DNA of 64,000 nt from positions 59,735,146 through 59,799,145 of the forward strand of contig CM060193.1 of NCBI GenBank assembly GCA_030549335.1, read 5' to 3'. A model generated the notes under the pieces. It saw only the letters and a list, made by a program, of their open reading frames with translations. It had not been told where the DNA came from and searched no databases. Positions within the stretch are counted from its first letter, which is position 1, and every line of letters starts with the position of its first letter. The stretch comes from Pontederia crassipes. Its lineage: Eukaryota; Streptophyta; Magnoliopsida; Commelinales; Pontederiaceae. Positions 11,500 through 23,436 of this stretch are shown in pieces. Position numbers and translations under genes: made by a program.

Positions 11500-12355
11500 A
11501 CATATCTCGTAAATGATTCATGTTTTTAATGTTGTATAATACTTTATATGATTATATGAATTTTAATGTTATATAATTTATATGATTTCTAATGTTTATA
11601 TGGTTATTTTTCTATATATTTTGCATAAGTCGACACTACTATTTGAGAGGAGGTGATTGACACGACACGAGGAGGATACCTGAGGGGCTTAAGAACAATC
11701 ACTCAGATATTTTGAATGACATCGATGGTGATAATAATTTAGGATAAAAAACTTTTGTAATATTTTGATACCTATTGTGATGTCTAATATGAGTTTGTTA
11801 TTTTATTAACACTTTTGTGATGTTTATTAGTTTTTTTTATATGCATTACTTTTTATTACTTATTGTTATGAATGCTTATATCATTATGATGAATGTCAAG
11901 AATGCATTATATATGCAATTGTATAGGGAGGGAAAGGAAGAAGATGAGTGAAATGGGGCAAAATAGTTGATAATTAGTGCTTCCTTAACGTCTCAATAGC
12001 GACACACTAGGGATGAACGCCATATGAAACATATCATTCTTAGAGTCACCTTAGCGTCGAATTAGTGTCGCTTTAGTGTCACTATAGAGACCCCACATAA
12101 CATCATGTTAGCGTTAATTTAACATCATTGTAGCATCGCAACTTAGCGCCACATAGGCATCTATGTAGTGCCGAGATTTTGGCAAGGCGTTAATGTCCAA
12201 GTAGTGCCACATGCTGTGAAAAAAACCTTGTTAGAGATTGTCTTAGAGTCATATTAGCGTACGAATAGTGTTCGACTTAATGTTAACATGGCATCGAGCT
12301 AGTGTCAACAAACCAAGCGTCGCGTTACAACCCTTATTACTATTTTGCAACGTCA
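11500..12355. other. CACTA interior and part of its right subterminal array
   Basis: AT-rich to about 11980, then diverged TAGCGTC-type motifs up to the Copia insertion site. No gene seen. Confidence 0.5.
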
Positions 12356-12360
12356 CTTTT

Positions 12361-13721
12361 TGTAGGATCGAAAGCACCAAGAGGGGGGGGGGTGAATTGA
12401 TGTATAAAAATTCAGAACCGAAAAAGACGTAGAAGTAAATTTAAGACGAATATGATCACATGCAAGTAAAGGATAGGTAATAAAAGCACAAGAGAAGCAA
12501 GAGAAGTAAGAGAAGAGAAAGACGCGATATGTTGATGAGGTTCGGCCCAACTCCTTGGCCTACGTTCCCACTCCGACTCCCCAATCTTGAGACCGTCGGA
12601 GATTCACTATCCTTCTCTTTTCTTATAAGGAGAGAATAATCATTTCTACACCACAATGCCTTCTTCTTTGCTCAAGAGGTAAGGCACACCTCTTCTTACA
12701 AGGAGCTCTAAAAAACTATCTAAATAAGAATTTCCTCCAAGACTCTTCTTCTTACAAATAGTATTCTTACTAAGAAACTAGAAGAAGGAAGGGATGATTT
12801 GCAACTTTGGCTCAAGAAAAATGCTTTGAATTTGAAGGGAGCTCTAGAATGATTTGCCTTACTTGGATGATCTTCCTTCATTCTTTTGAATCCCTTTTAT
12901 AGGTTTCTCTTGAAAATTTGGCCGTTGTAAAGTAATTCAAAAAGCTTTTGCTGTCAGCCCTGAATCGGTCGACCATTTCAGTATCGGTCATCCGTTTTGC
13001 ACAGTAACTAGCCGTTATTCTGTCTGTCGATTCTTCAGCGGTCGCCCATTACCAAATCGGTCGTCCATTTAATAAAAAATTATATCCATTATTTTATCTT
13101 TTCTGTGCAGTTTATCGTTGATAGTAAGCCGTAGAAGAATTATAACCGTTCTTGCTTTCATAACGGTCGCCCGATAGTGGATCGGTCGACCGATTCTGAA
13201 GTTCAATCCATTCTGTGATTAGCGGATGATTCAGTCTTCTATTTCGGTCGTCCATTCTCTTCATAACGGTCGACTGCTATAAGATCGGTCACCGTTTTTA
13301 GAGGTTGATCCTTTCTTGATTAGCGGATGTTTCATCCTCAATTTCGGTCATCCACTATCTTCAATAATGGTCGACCGCTTTAATATCGATCGCCCGTTTT
13401 TAGCGAACGTTCCATTCTCCATTTCAGACGTCCACTATCTTCAATAACGGTCGACCGATTATAAATCGATCGTCTGTTTTTCAGAGGTTCTTCCATTCTG
13501 TGATTAGTGAACGCTCCATCATTCATTTCGGTCGTCCATTATCTACCATAACGGTCGATCGATATAGTATCGGTCGCCCATTTTTACTACAAATAATACT
13601 TCGGCTATTTTTCTTCGAAAAATGTTAAACATGTTCACACTATCACTTTAAGCATAATTAGTACATCATCTTCCTTATTTGCTATCATCAAAATATATGA
13701 AATATGTTCTTGAAACCAACA
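12361..13721 (-). repeat. 3' LTR of the Copia element
   Basis: It starts TGTAGGATCG and ends ACCAACA, 1361 bp. It is closely similar to the other LTR along its length, with small indels such as a longer G run near 12385. It contains many GGTCGACC-type palindromes (about 12960-13580). Confidence 0.93.
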
Positions 13722-13735
13722 ATCTCCCACTTTTT
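13722..13735 (-). other. Polypurine tract of the Copia element
   Basis: On the minus strand it reads AAAAAGTGGGAGAT immediately upstream of the 3' LTR, in the position and composition expected of a plus-strand primer. Confidence 0.85.
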
Positions 13736-14313
13736 TATGATGGCAAACAAAGTGACGAGGAGATAATCAAAATATCAAAATTATAAATTCCTCCCCCTAA
13801 ATTTATGCTTGCTTTTAAAAATATATTATTTACTCCCCATTAATCAAAGCATAACTTGTTTTTATCAATATCATGAATATCATATATAGTGAAAATAAAT
13901 AATGTCTCACAAATTTCAATATGAAATGAAATACAACCCACATCTCATTAACATAAACAAGAACAGTGAACATATCACATAAATATAGCAACAATGTCAC
14001 ATACACAGTGATGAAGTCATACATAGCGTCACATACATTCTTTTTCCCCCTTTTGACAACATCAAAAAGGAGGAAACAAACAAAATACCAACATAAACAA
14101 AAACTAGGCATCCGGAGCGTCATCGGGCGGGGGCGCAACCTACTCATAGGGAGAAGTGTCGAACCCCTGAGATCGGAAATAGGCAAATATGCACTCCTGT
14201 GTGCGACGCTGATCATGCTCTATGCGATCGACGCGTGCCACCATCTCATCCCACTCACTACGTGTCAGAACTGAGCTCCAAACTCTCGTCGGCTCACGTG
14301 AAGGAGGTATGTA

Positions 14314-15350
14314 CTATTTCCAAGAAGGTTCAGTATCTGTAGCGGGAGCCTGCGTAGGAGCCGACGTGGGCGCCTCGGTGCCTGCCTCATCATCGGAGTC
14401 CGAGTCCTGATCATCTTGGTCTTGAGTGAAAAAGACCCATTCTTCATTAACAAACACAAGACCCTTCCGTTTCAATGTGCCCTTTCTAATGATATCGGTC
14501 GGTCTCTCAGAAAGGGACAACTCAAACTCAAGAATAGGAATGCGTTCATGACGAAAGATTCGAGTGAGAAAAGAACCAAAGTGAAAGATCATGTTATGGG
14601 ATTTTCTGGAATCGATCATTTCTTTGGTGAAGATGAAATGATAAATCATATACGCACCAAAGTTAACCGGAGGAAAATCATGTCGAAGAAGACAATAAAG
14701 AAGGCGTAGGTCATGGAAAGTCATATCAGTAAAATGGCCAGAGAGAGGGAAGATGATATGACTAATGATATGGTGGGCAACAAGAAGTGGAGGAGACAAC
14801 TTCTTTAGAAGCCCTTTCATGGGAAAGCTATGCACTTCACCACGAAAGACAACTTCAAGAGCTTCGTCTATACAAATGTCCGTGGGCCACCTATGGGATA
14901 CAATATTTAAGAGTCCTTGGTTTGGGACATCAAAAATCTCACAAATCAAAGAATAAGTGAGTTTGATGGTATGTCACAGTAGATTTGGACTCTGAGAAAG
15001 ATAAGTTGGCATAAAAAAGTCTGACTAACCTTGGATAGACTGATTCCTTGACATTAAGGAGGGGAATCCAACTTATCCCGTCAAAGAGATTGTGAAGCAT
15101 GCGCATATTAAGGGACGACCAATCGACTCGCATGCCATGTGCTACTTCCCTAGTAGAATACAATGCTTCAAAAGTAGATGCAACGGAAGCGTTAACAAAA
15201 AGAGAAGAATCGAAATTTCGAAAAGGTGTTGGTGGAGAGTCCGATGATGAATGAGAAGAAGATGCTAGCTCCTTCCTCTTGCGAGGACCAGCACACGTCT
15301 TCTTTCGTGGTGGTATTTGGACAAAATTAAATTGAGGAGTGAAAGATGAT
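14314..15350 (-). pseudogene. Accessory ORF between pol and the 3' LTR of the Copia element
   Basis: Same strand as gag-pol, in the 2.6 kb between RNase H and the PPT. An open frame of 211 codons (14949-14314) follows a 74-codon frame (15163-14939) in another phase, and patchy open frame extends to about 15350. The text includes SVYPRLVRLFYANL and a later RLLYCLLRHDFPPVNFG-type segment, then an acidic Ser/Asp/Pro tail with DDQDSDSDDEAG. This resembles the 'putative plant transposon protein' domain found beside plant retroelement polyproteins: a V-P-LVR-FY-N start and a later helical block on hosts' homologous ORFs. Its function is unknown to me. The frame break near 14945 shows decay in this copy. 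Confidence 0.55.
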
Positions 15351-16309
15351 AATTGACAAAATTTGACTCGGAAGGATAGAAACGGTCGACCACTTATGAG
15401 AAACGGTCGACCGTTTTTTGCCAGAACACACGATCTATAGTTTGTTAAGGGAGAAACGATCGACCACTATGAGAAACGGTCGTCCGTTTTTGTCCAGAAC
15501 AAAAAATGGATCATTTGTTTCTTACGACGTTGAATACGATTACAATCAACAATCTCAGATTCGAAAGTAAAAATTAGATGACAGAATTGACACAGAGTCT
15601 ATGATTGAGGGATTTTGTGAGAGATTATCCGATATCAAGTTCGAGCACCTATCAATTGATCAAAAAATTTGAAATTAGGTCATGAATTTCGGATGCGAAT
15701 CACATTCCTTGTCAATGTTTTTCTAACTTACATGTGATTCGGAAAGACCTATGAACCGCCCTTAATCGATTTCGCCGGCGTTGAGGCAGTGGCGGCGGCG
15801 ATTGCGATCGGCGATAGCGACGGCGATGATGGTTACGACAATGATGGCTTGAATCGACGACGAGATGATGATCGATGGCGGCGCCCGTACACCGGACGAA
15901 GATGACGACGTCGGCGAAAGGACTCGCCGGCAAAGAGGACGCCGACGGAATCTCCGGTCGGAAGAAGTCCCTGGTGAGATTGTGAATCAGGCGGCGAATT
16001 AGGTCGACCGATTTGTGAATTTGGGGAAAAAATTTCCGATTTGGTTTTTATATCGCATTGAAAATGGTCGACCGATATCATATCGGGCGACCATTATCTC
16101 GTAGATATTTGCAGTTAATACATTTATGAAAATAGAATCGATCATTTGTTGACTTAACGATCGTCCGATCAGAGGAGTAACGGTCGACCGTTACTAAAAT
16201 GGACGACCGATTTGAATATATGTGGTGTGCAACACAATTTTGATGTTCAATTCGATTTACAAATGATGATTGCATAACCAAGTCACTTATGAGTTGAATT
16301 AATAGGCAA
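15351..16309 (-). other. Copia 3' internal region without a clear ORF
   Basis: Contains further CGGTCGACCG-type motifs (15379-15485, 15995-16200) and a GC-rich patch (15760-15960). No protein similarity seen. Confidence 0.5.
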
Positions 16310-18946
16310 TTAGGTTCTTAACATTCCAAGTTCACGTCTAAGCATACAAAATCTCTCATCACTTAAGGGTTTCGTGAATATATCCGCAAGTTGAATTTCG
16401 GTAGACACATGTTCAATAGCAATGTCCTTGAGTGTCACATGTTCTCTAATGAAATGATAACGCAAATTAATATTATTGGTTCTAGAGTGTTGGATTGGAT
16501 TTTTAGTCATTTCTATTGCACTTGTGTTATCGCACTTCATGGGTACACTTGAACAACTTATACCATAATCAAGAAGTTGTTATTTTACCCATAATATTTG
16601 TGCACAACAACTACCGGCTGCAATATACTCGACCTCAGCGGTAGAGAGTGCGATGGAGTTTTACTTTTTGCTAGCCCAAGAGATGAGAGAGCTACCAAGA
16701 AAGCAACACATCCCACTAGTGCTTTTCCTATCAACTTTACATCCGGCAAAATCCGCATTGGTATATGCATGTAAATCAAAAGATGAGTTCCTATCATACC
16801 AAATGCCTAGATCATAAGTATGCTTCAAATACCATAATATTCTTTTAACAACAATTAAGTGAGATTCCTTAGGTGCGGATTGAAATCTTGCACACAAGCA
16901 TACACTAAACATTATATCCGGCCTAGATGCCGTCAAATAAAGTAAACTACCAATCATACCTCTATACTTATTTTGATCAATAGATTTACCTTTCTCGTCT
17001 TTATCTAACTTTGTTGTAGTGCTCATGGGAGTTGAACTTAGTTTGCATTCATCTATTTCAAATCTTTTTAACAACTCCCTTGTATACTTCTCTTGATTAA
17101 GAAATATTCCATTTTTGTTTTGCTTGACTTGCAATCCTAAAAAGAATGTGAGCTCACCTACAAGACTCATCTCAAATTCTTTTTGCATAAGAAATTCAAA
17201 CCCTTTGCACAAACTTTCATTAGTAGCACCATAAACAATATCATCAACATAAATGTGAACTATTAAAATATCATCTTCTAAATATTTTAAAAATAATGGG
17301 GTACCGACTTTTCCTTTTTGAAAATCATTTTCAATAAAAAATGTACTCAATCTTTCATACCACGCTCTAGGAGCTTGTTTAAGTCCATAAAGGGCTTTAG
17401 AAAGTTTAAATACATGATTAGAAAAATTTGGATTTTCAAATCCTTGAGGTTGCTCAACAAAGACTTCCTCATTTATAAATCCATTTAAAAACGCTGATTT
17501 TACATCCATTTGAAAAAGTTTAAATCCTTTAAAACAAGCAAATGTTAAGAGCATTCTAATAGCCTCAAGTCTAGCGACGGGAGCAAAAGTTTCTTCAAAA
17601 TTAATTCCTTCTACTTGTGAATAGCCTTTTGCCACAAGTCTTGCCTTATTCCTTATTATGATGCCATTTTCATCTAGCTTATTTCTAAACGTCCATTTTG
17701 TACCAATTATTAGATAATCTTTTGGTCTTTCTACTAGTTTCCAAACTTGATTCATTTCAAAATTATTTAATTCTTCATGCATAGTATTTATCCAATTTGA
17801 ATCATTCAAAGCCTCATCAATATTACTAGGTTCAAATTGAGCAAGAAAAGCTGAAAAAACACATAAATTTTTCAAAGAGTTTCTAGTCCTTATACCTTTA
17901 TTTATATTACCTATAACTTGATCCAATGGATGTGATGATGGATGTTTCCAATTCCTTAGAATGATTTGATTGTCCTCCACTTGTGGTTCCTCCATTTGTT
18001 CCACATTTGAATTATCCATTCTATTTTCTTCCAATTCTTCATTTGGAATTTGTATGTCTTCAAGATGTCGTTCCACTTCAACTATTTCTTCCTCATCATC
18101 ATTCACTTCCTTGCTCATCAAAAAGTCATTAGTTTCATTGAATTTAACATTGATAGATTCTTCAATAAGTAATGTTCTTTTATTATATACTATATATGCT
18201 TTACTAGTGCTAGAGTATCCAAGAAATACACCATCATCACATTTTGCATCAAAATTTTCTAATTTGTCTTTAATATTCAAGATATAACATTTACAACCAA
18301 ACACTTTGGAATATGAAATATTTGACCTTTTTTCATATAAGATTTCAAAGCATGTTTTCTTTCCAAGGGGTCTAAGTGAGACTCTATTTAAAACATAACA
18401 TGATGTGTTTACGGCTTTTGCCCAAAAATACTTGGGTAAATTACTTTCATTTAAAATTGTCCTAGCCATTTCTTGAATAGTTCTATTTTTTCTTTCTACT
18501 ACTCCATTTTATTGAGGTATTCTAGGTGTGGAGAAATTATGTGTAATTCCATTTTCTTCACAAAACAATTCAAATTTGTAGTTTTCGAATTCACCTCCAT
18601 GATCACTTTTAATTTTTGCAATTCTCAACTCAAGTTCATTTTTTATTCTTTTTGCAAATTTAGAAAACATATTTATAGTTTAATCTTTACTTATAAGAAA
18701 AATAGTCCAAGTAAAACGAGAGAAGTAATCAACAATTACAAATACATATTTCTTTCTACCTAAACTTATAGTATCAATAGGTCCAAATAAGTCAAGATGT
18801 AAAAGTTCTAAGGACCTATGTGTACTAATAACATTCTTTAATTTTATTTGTTTACCTTTAAGACATGAATCACAAATATTATTTTTCTCAAATTTAATTT
18901 TAGGTAAACCTCTAACTAATTCATGATATGAAAGTTTGTTTAACAA
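16310..18946 (-). pseudogene. Copia pol remnant: integrase, reverse transcriptase, RNase H
   Basis: Descending from 18946: a GAG-pre-integrase zinc-binding remnant (CDSCLKGKQ) and the integrase start (LDLFGPIDT). The 602-codon open stretch 18469-16661 holds the integrase C-terminus, then reverse transcriptase with the [11 protein letters not shown] motif, the [14 protein letters not shown] motif and the Copia active-site YVDD. The RNase H segment runs to SWASKK, where an in-frame stop follows. The frame continues after a second stop to the RNase H end (ADIFTKPLS) and stops at 16310. Stops also interrupt the integrase between about 18470 and 18680. YVDD, and integrase placed before RT, make Copia certain and exclude Gypsy or a pararetrovirus. 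Confidence 0.93.
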
Positions 18947-19101
18947 CTTAAAGTTTACATGTCCTAATCTTCTATGTCAAAGATTTATATCATCATGCAT
19001 AACACTAAGACATTTTTCACTTTTCCAATTTTCAAAGTCAATTTTGTATACATTATTATATCTAAAACCCACATGTAGAACATTTTTGCTTTCATCTAAA
19101 A

Positions 19102-19356
19102 TCAAACATTTGTCCTTTCAAAATTCACTAAATAGTTCTTATCACACAATTGACTTATACTAATTAAATTATGTTTTAAATTTTCAACTAACCACACATT
19201 TTCTAAATATATTTTATCATTTTTACCAATATTATCTATGCCAATTACTCTACCTTTGCTATTATCTCCAAATGTAACTTTTCCTTCATTTTTCTTTTTC
19301 AATGTAACAAAGTTTGATGGATCACCCGTCATATGTCTTGAGCATCCACTATCCAA
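19102..19356 (-). pseudogene. Copia aspartic protease remnant
   Basis: Opens with DSGCSRHMTG, the Copia protease active-site form (D-S-G in D-[ST]-G), and continues with FGDNSKGRVIG and NLISISQLCD, hallmark Copia protease text. It lies in a different reading phase from gag and from the downstream integrase, so frameshifts separate them. The frame stops at 19102. Confidence 0.85.
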
Positions 19357-19412
19357 ATATCATTTGCTTTCAATTTCCTTTGGAGCACCCTACAAGCAAG
19401 ACATTAAGATTC

Positions 19413-21062
19413 TCATCTTTTTGGTACCCAAACTTGCTTGGGTCCAACTTGGTTGGTGATGATTCTTTTAGGGACCCAAATCTTCTTCATACCACTATTT
19501 AATCCCATTCGAATTTTGCATTCATAAGAGTAATGTCCTTGATAACCACAATGAAAACAAGTAATATGCGATTTTGTATGAAGATTTTGTGATGCTTTAA
19601 CAAATAGAATTCTTTTAACCTTCTTAGTATCAAATGAGATAAAACCAAGTCCATTTTTGTTAAAAGATCTTCTTTGTGTTGATGGCATTACATCTAACAT
19701 TTTTTCACCATTTGTAAATTTTTCAACCTTTCCTTTTAAAATAATATTCTCATTTTTCAAGATTTCAACACTACATATTTGTTTTTATAGTTTCAAGGTA
19801 TTATTTTCCATTTTTAAAGCTTCAATCATAAATTCCAAACTAGAATTCTCGTCACCTAATAAATCACAATTTTCACAAACTTTAGTATCATGCTTATTTT
19901 TCAGATTTTCGAATTCTATTTTTAAATCACCATGCTTCTTTTTAAGAGATCTATATTTATCTATAAGAATTCTAAACTCATCATGCATATCGAAAGATTC
20001 GCTATCACTAGATTCGGATGAGTTAGATAATACCTCATAGCTATTTGCCATTAGACATATGTAAGCTTCTTCATCATCACTTGAGGAGATATTTGAGTCA
20101 TTTTCTTCATTTTCACTTCAATCCCACATGGCTTGAAGAGCTTTCTTTTTCTTATTCAAGTTTTCTCCTTCATTTTCCTTCTTGACTAGATTTGGACACT
20201 CATTCTTATAATGTCCAACCTTCTTGCATTCAAAACACGTCACTTGATTTTTACTTGATGATCTTCTTTTTGAAAAGCCACATTTCTTCTTTTGCTTGGC
20301 AAATTTAAGATATTTGTCAACCTTCTTAGCGTACAAGGCTAGCTTCTTATCATCTTCATATTCTTTACTTGTTTCACTTTCATCCATCTTTGCCTTCAAC
20401 GCCAAGATCTTCTTTTTGAAAATACTTGTTTCTTCATCTTCCTTGACTCCAATCTCATAAGTCAACAGTGATCCTATGAGATCATCAAAATCTAGCTTGT
20501 TTAAGTCCTTCTCTTCGATCACGATTCGTTTTGTATGCCACTTGGAGGAGAGGGACTTGAAAAATTTCTTCACTTTTTGAGAGTTAGTCCGTGGCTCGCC
20601 CAAAGAGGCTAAGCTATTTACAATATCATTAAAACGCTCAATCATTTCATTTATAGACTCATTTTCATGCATCTTAAAAGAGTCATATTGATGATTCAAA
20701 ATATTAAGTCTAGAGTCCTTAACCTTATCGGTACCTTCATGTGTAATAATAAGTTTCCTCCAAATCTCATAAGCACTTTGACAATTTAAAACACGATTAA
20801 ATTTCGTTGCATCTAAAGTACAAAAAAGATGAGTTTTTGCTTTCCAATCTAATTTCACAAGTAGCTTTTCACCTTCGGTGTATTCCAAAGATGACTTTCC
20901 ATACAAGTCAAAATTATTTTCAATTATATCCCAAATATCAATATCAATAGAGCATACGTAAGCTTGTATTCTAATTTTCCAATAGGCAAAGTTTGAAGCA
21001 TTAAAAAGTGGAGGGCGATTTGTGAATTGACCTTCACCCAAGATAAAATCATTTGATGCCAT
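19413..21062 (-). pseudogene. Copia gag remnant with two CCHC zinc knuckles
   Basis: Starts at the ATG at 21060-21062, just inside the PBS. The first 314 codons (to 20118) include the PPLFNASNFAYWKIRIQAYV motif of Copia gag (UBN2-type) and a zinc knuckle C-x2-C-x4-H-x4-C (CFECKKVGHYKNEC). A stop at 20118-20120 breaks the frame. The same phase reopens at 20051-19785 (a coiled-coil-like acidic stretch) and 19760-19413, where a second zinc knuckle (CFHCGYQGHYSYEC) and GPKQVWVPKR precede the protease. Two knuckles flanking a coiled coil recur in the element at 38411-48745 (one knuckle kept). Confidence 0.88.
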
Positions 21063-21103
21063 AGCTCAAAAGATGTTTAAATCTTTAAAACAAGAGCAAC
21101 AAG

Positions 21104-21115
21104 GCTCTGATACCA
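21104..21115 (-). other. Primer-binding site (initiator-Met tRNA type)
   Basis: On the minus strand it reads TGGTATCAGAGC, the standard plant Copia PBS complementary to tRNA-iMet. It lies two bases inside the 5' LTR, whose inner boundary is 21118. Confidence 0.95.
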
Positions 21116-21117
21116 AT

Positions 21118-22495
21118 TGTAGGATCGAAAGAACCAAGGAGGGTGAATTGATGTATAAAAATTTAGAATCGAAAAAGATGTAGAAGTAAATTTAAGACGA
21201 ATACAATCACAAGCAAGTAAAGGATAGGTAATAAAAGCACAAGAGAAGCAAGAGAAGTAAGAGAAGAGAAAGACGCGATATGTTGACGAGGTTCGGCCCA
21301 ACTCCTTGGCTACGTCCCCGTTCTGACTCCTCAACCTTGAGACTGTCGGAGATTCACTATCCTTCTCTTTTCTTATAGGAAGAGAATAATCATTTCTATA
21401 CCACAATGTCTTCTTCTTTGCTCAAGAGGTAAGACACACCTCTTCTTACAAGGAGTTCTAAAAAACTATTTAAACAAGAATTCCCTCCAAGATTCTTTTT
21501 CTTACAAATAGTATTCTTACTAAGAAACTAAAAGAGGGAAGTGATGATTTGCAACTTTGGCTCAAGAAAAATGCTTTGGATTTGAAGGGAGCTCTAGAAT
21601 GATTTGCCATACTTGGATGATCTTCCTTCAATCTTTTGGATTCCTTTTATATGCTTCTCTTGAAAATTTGGCCGTTATAAAGTAATTCAAAAAGCTTTTG
21701 CTGTCAGCCCTGAATCGGTTGATCGTTTCAGTATCGGTCGTCCGTTTTGCACAGTAATTAGCCGTTATTCTGTCTGTCGATTCTTCAGCGGTCGTCCATT
21801 ATCAAATCGGTCGTCTGTTTAATAAAAAATTATATCCGTTATTTTGTCTTTTCTGTGCAATTTATCGTTGATAGTAAGCCGTAGAAGAATTATAGCCGTT
21901 CTTGCTTTCATAACGGTCGCCCGATAGTGGATCGGTCGTCCGATTCTGAAGTTCAATCCATTATGTGATTAGCAGATGATCCAGTCTTCTATTTCGGTCG
22001 TCCAATCTCTTCATAACGGTTGACCGCTATAAGATCGGTCGCCCATTTTTAGAGGTTGATTCTTTCTGTGATTAGCGGACGTTTCATCCTCCATTTCGGC
22101 CGTCCACTATCTTCAATAACGGTCGACCGCTTTAATATCGGTTGCCCGTTTTTAGAGGTTGATTTTTTTGTGATTAGCGGACATTCCATTCTCCATTTCG
22201 GACGTCCACTATCTTCAATAACGGTCGACGGGTTATAAATCGGTCGTCCATTTTTCAGAGGTTCTTCCATTCTGTGATTAGCGGACGCTCCATCATTCAT
22301 TTCGGTCGTCCATTATCTACCATAACGGTTGACCGATATAATATCGGTCGCCCATTTTGACTGCAGATAATACTTCGGCTATTTTTCTTCGAAAAATGTT
22401 AAATCTGTTCACACTATCACTTTAAGCATAATTAGTACATCATCTTCCTTGTTTGCTATCATCAAAATACATGAAATATGATCTTGAGACCAATA
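21118..22495 (-). repeat. 5' LTR of the Copia element
   Basis: It is 1378 bp, starting TGTAGGATCG at 21118 and ending CCAATA at 22495 (ancestral CA terminus mutated). It pairs with 12361-13721 over its full length. Confidence 0.93.
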
Positions 22496-22691
22496 CTTTT
22501 CGCACTATGATAACATCGGAGTAGCGTCGACATGTGATGCTAGTAGCATACTTAGGTCATTGGATGGCGATGCTAACAGCTACCAAAGGTCGGCTTTCCA
22601 AAGTTGTGACGTCCATGCTAAAGTGTGACTATATTTTTCGTCACTTTAACGACACCTTCTTGCATCGCTAATTGGTAGATTTCTTGTAGTG

Positions 22692-22988
22692 TGTATTTGA
22701 TCATCTATCAAAACCTAAATTTAAATTTTAATTAGATGAATTATTTATTTGATTTTTAACATTGTAAGATTACTAATAAGCTTTCCTGTCAAGAGAAAAA
22801 AAATATCACTAGAACTCTTCTATTTTGTTAAAAAGTAAAAAAGAAAGAGTAAAAACTTCTGAAAGAAATCATTTGTCCTCAGCTACCCACCAATAAACCT
22901 CGCCTCTCCTTTCCATGTACCAAGACCAAGGAACCCCGACTAGAAGAACAAGAACAAGAAGGCGGTGCGCGCAGCAGCAAGCAAGCGC
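22692..22988 (+). promoter_or_regulatory. Upstream region and leader of PAH copy 2
   Basis: The last ~70 bp match the leader of PAH copy 1 (the AGAACAAGAAGGCGG and GCAGCAGCAA segments). No clear TATA box. The CACTA terminus ends only 298 bp before the ATG, so any distal promoter is transposon DNA. Confidence 0.4.
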
Positions 22989-23414
22989 ATGGATTATATG
23001 GCCATCGAGTTCCTCAGGGTCGCCGGGACGAGACTACGAGATGAAAACAAGAGCCACACGCTGCACGAACTCATAACCGACTGGCGTGACGGTCGGATAG
23101 ATGAGGCCGACCTCGCTTCCCCCGTGCACGAGCTACTGCATGGGTATCCGGAGCTGACGTCGGCTTTTAATCTCCTCGTTTTCCCGCAGTACCACAGGAC
23201 GATGCCGGAGATCGATGAAGCCTACCGTGTCATGGATAGGTTATTTAGCCAAGGCATGAGCAGGAACTGGGACCTTTACTTGGAGTATCTTTCTCTCTTA
23301 TGTTCAGTGGAGGACAGAACCGTCGTCATGGGCTTCGATGTCGGCGTTCCACTTCTCGTCAGGATCATTTGCGTGACTTCCAGGGTGTTGTACTTTCCCG
23401 GCCGGCAATGGTGA
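22989..23414 (+). CDS. Small single-PAH-domain (SIN3-like) protein, copy 2, 141 aa
   Basis: Paralogue of the gene at 5119. The PAH-like part covers residues about 4-70: MAIEFLRVAG helix (4-13), HTLHELITDWRDGRID (23-38), ASPVHELLHGYPELTSAFNLL (43-63) and FPQYHR (65-70), the last echoing the PELI-GFN-FLP-GY signature of SIN3 PAH domains. The C-terminal block VGVPLLVRIICV then YFPGRQ (118-140) repeats the conserved tail of copy 1 (VGAPTIVRMICV then YFP-RQ). The first ATG is at 22989; the frame is open further upstream but without an ATG, and copy 1 aligns from here. Intact frame, GC-richer than its surroundings, stop at 23412-23414. The role is unknown. By inference from the family it may bind SIN3 partners or compete with SIN3. 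Confidence 0.72.
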   Translation: MDYMAIEFLRVAGTRLRDENKSHTLHELITDWRDGRIDEADLASPVHELLHGYPELTSAFNLLVFPQYHRTMPEIDEAYRVMDRLFSQGMSRNWDLYLEYLSLLCSVEDRTVVMGFDVGVPLLVRIICVTSRVLYFPGRQW

Positions 23415-23436
23415 ACGCCGCCTGGCAAGCCGCCCG

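Larger units (their letters stand above)
12361..22495 (-). mobile_element. Copia LTR retrotransposon, 10.1 kb, minus strand, pol-decayed
   Basis: Two LTRs (12361-13721 and 21118-22495) are flanked by the 5-bp target duplication CTTTT (12356-12360, 22496-22500). The primer-binding site and polypurine tract are in place for minus-strand orientation. Domains run gag, protease, integrase, reverse transcriptase, RNase H (descending coordinates), the Copia order, and are followed by an extra coding block before the PPT. The polyprotein is broken by several stops and at least two frame changes, so the copy cannot encode a complete polyprotein. It is inserted in the subterminal array of a CACTA element. 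An LTR terminus is mutated (TA in place of CA at 22494-22495). Confidence 0.95.
9658..22691. mobile_element. CACTA element split by a nested Copia element and a MITE
   Basis: The right terminus (ending 22691) reads CACTACAAGAAATCTACC in reverse complement. The left terminus at 9658 reads TACTATAAGAAATCTGCC, differing by a few bases. GACGCTA/TAGCGTC subterminal motifs occur at 9690-9850, 11990-12355 and 22510-22680. Removing the 10.1 kb Copia insertion joins the last two blocks into one right-hand array. Without the nested Copia and MITE the element is about 2.2 kb, so it is a decayed or non-autonomous copy. No matching 3-bp target duplication remains. Confidence 0.7.

Noticed and set aside
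12960..13580. CRISPR-like array of short repeats
   Set aside because: The CGGTCGACCG units are short and irregularly spaced, in an LTR of a plant retroelement; no spacer regularity and no cas genes.
14222..14956. Plus-strand frames across the Copia accessory ORF
   Set aside because: Antisense shadows; the minus-strand frame has the retroelement-like text and matches the element's orientation.
16310..21062. Integrated plant pararetrovirus
   Set aside because: LTRs, integrase, YVDD and an initiator-Met PBS show a Copia retrotransposon. No movement or coat protein text.
22965..22988. Eight extra codons upstream of PAH copy 2
   Set aside because: The upstream codon is GTG, not ATG, and the first ATG at 22989 aligns with copy 1.
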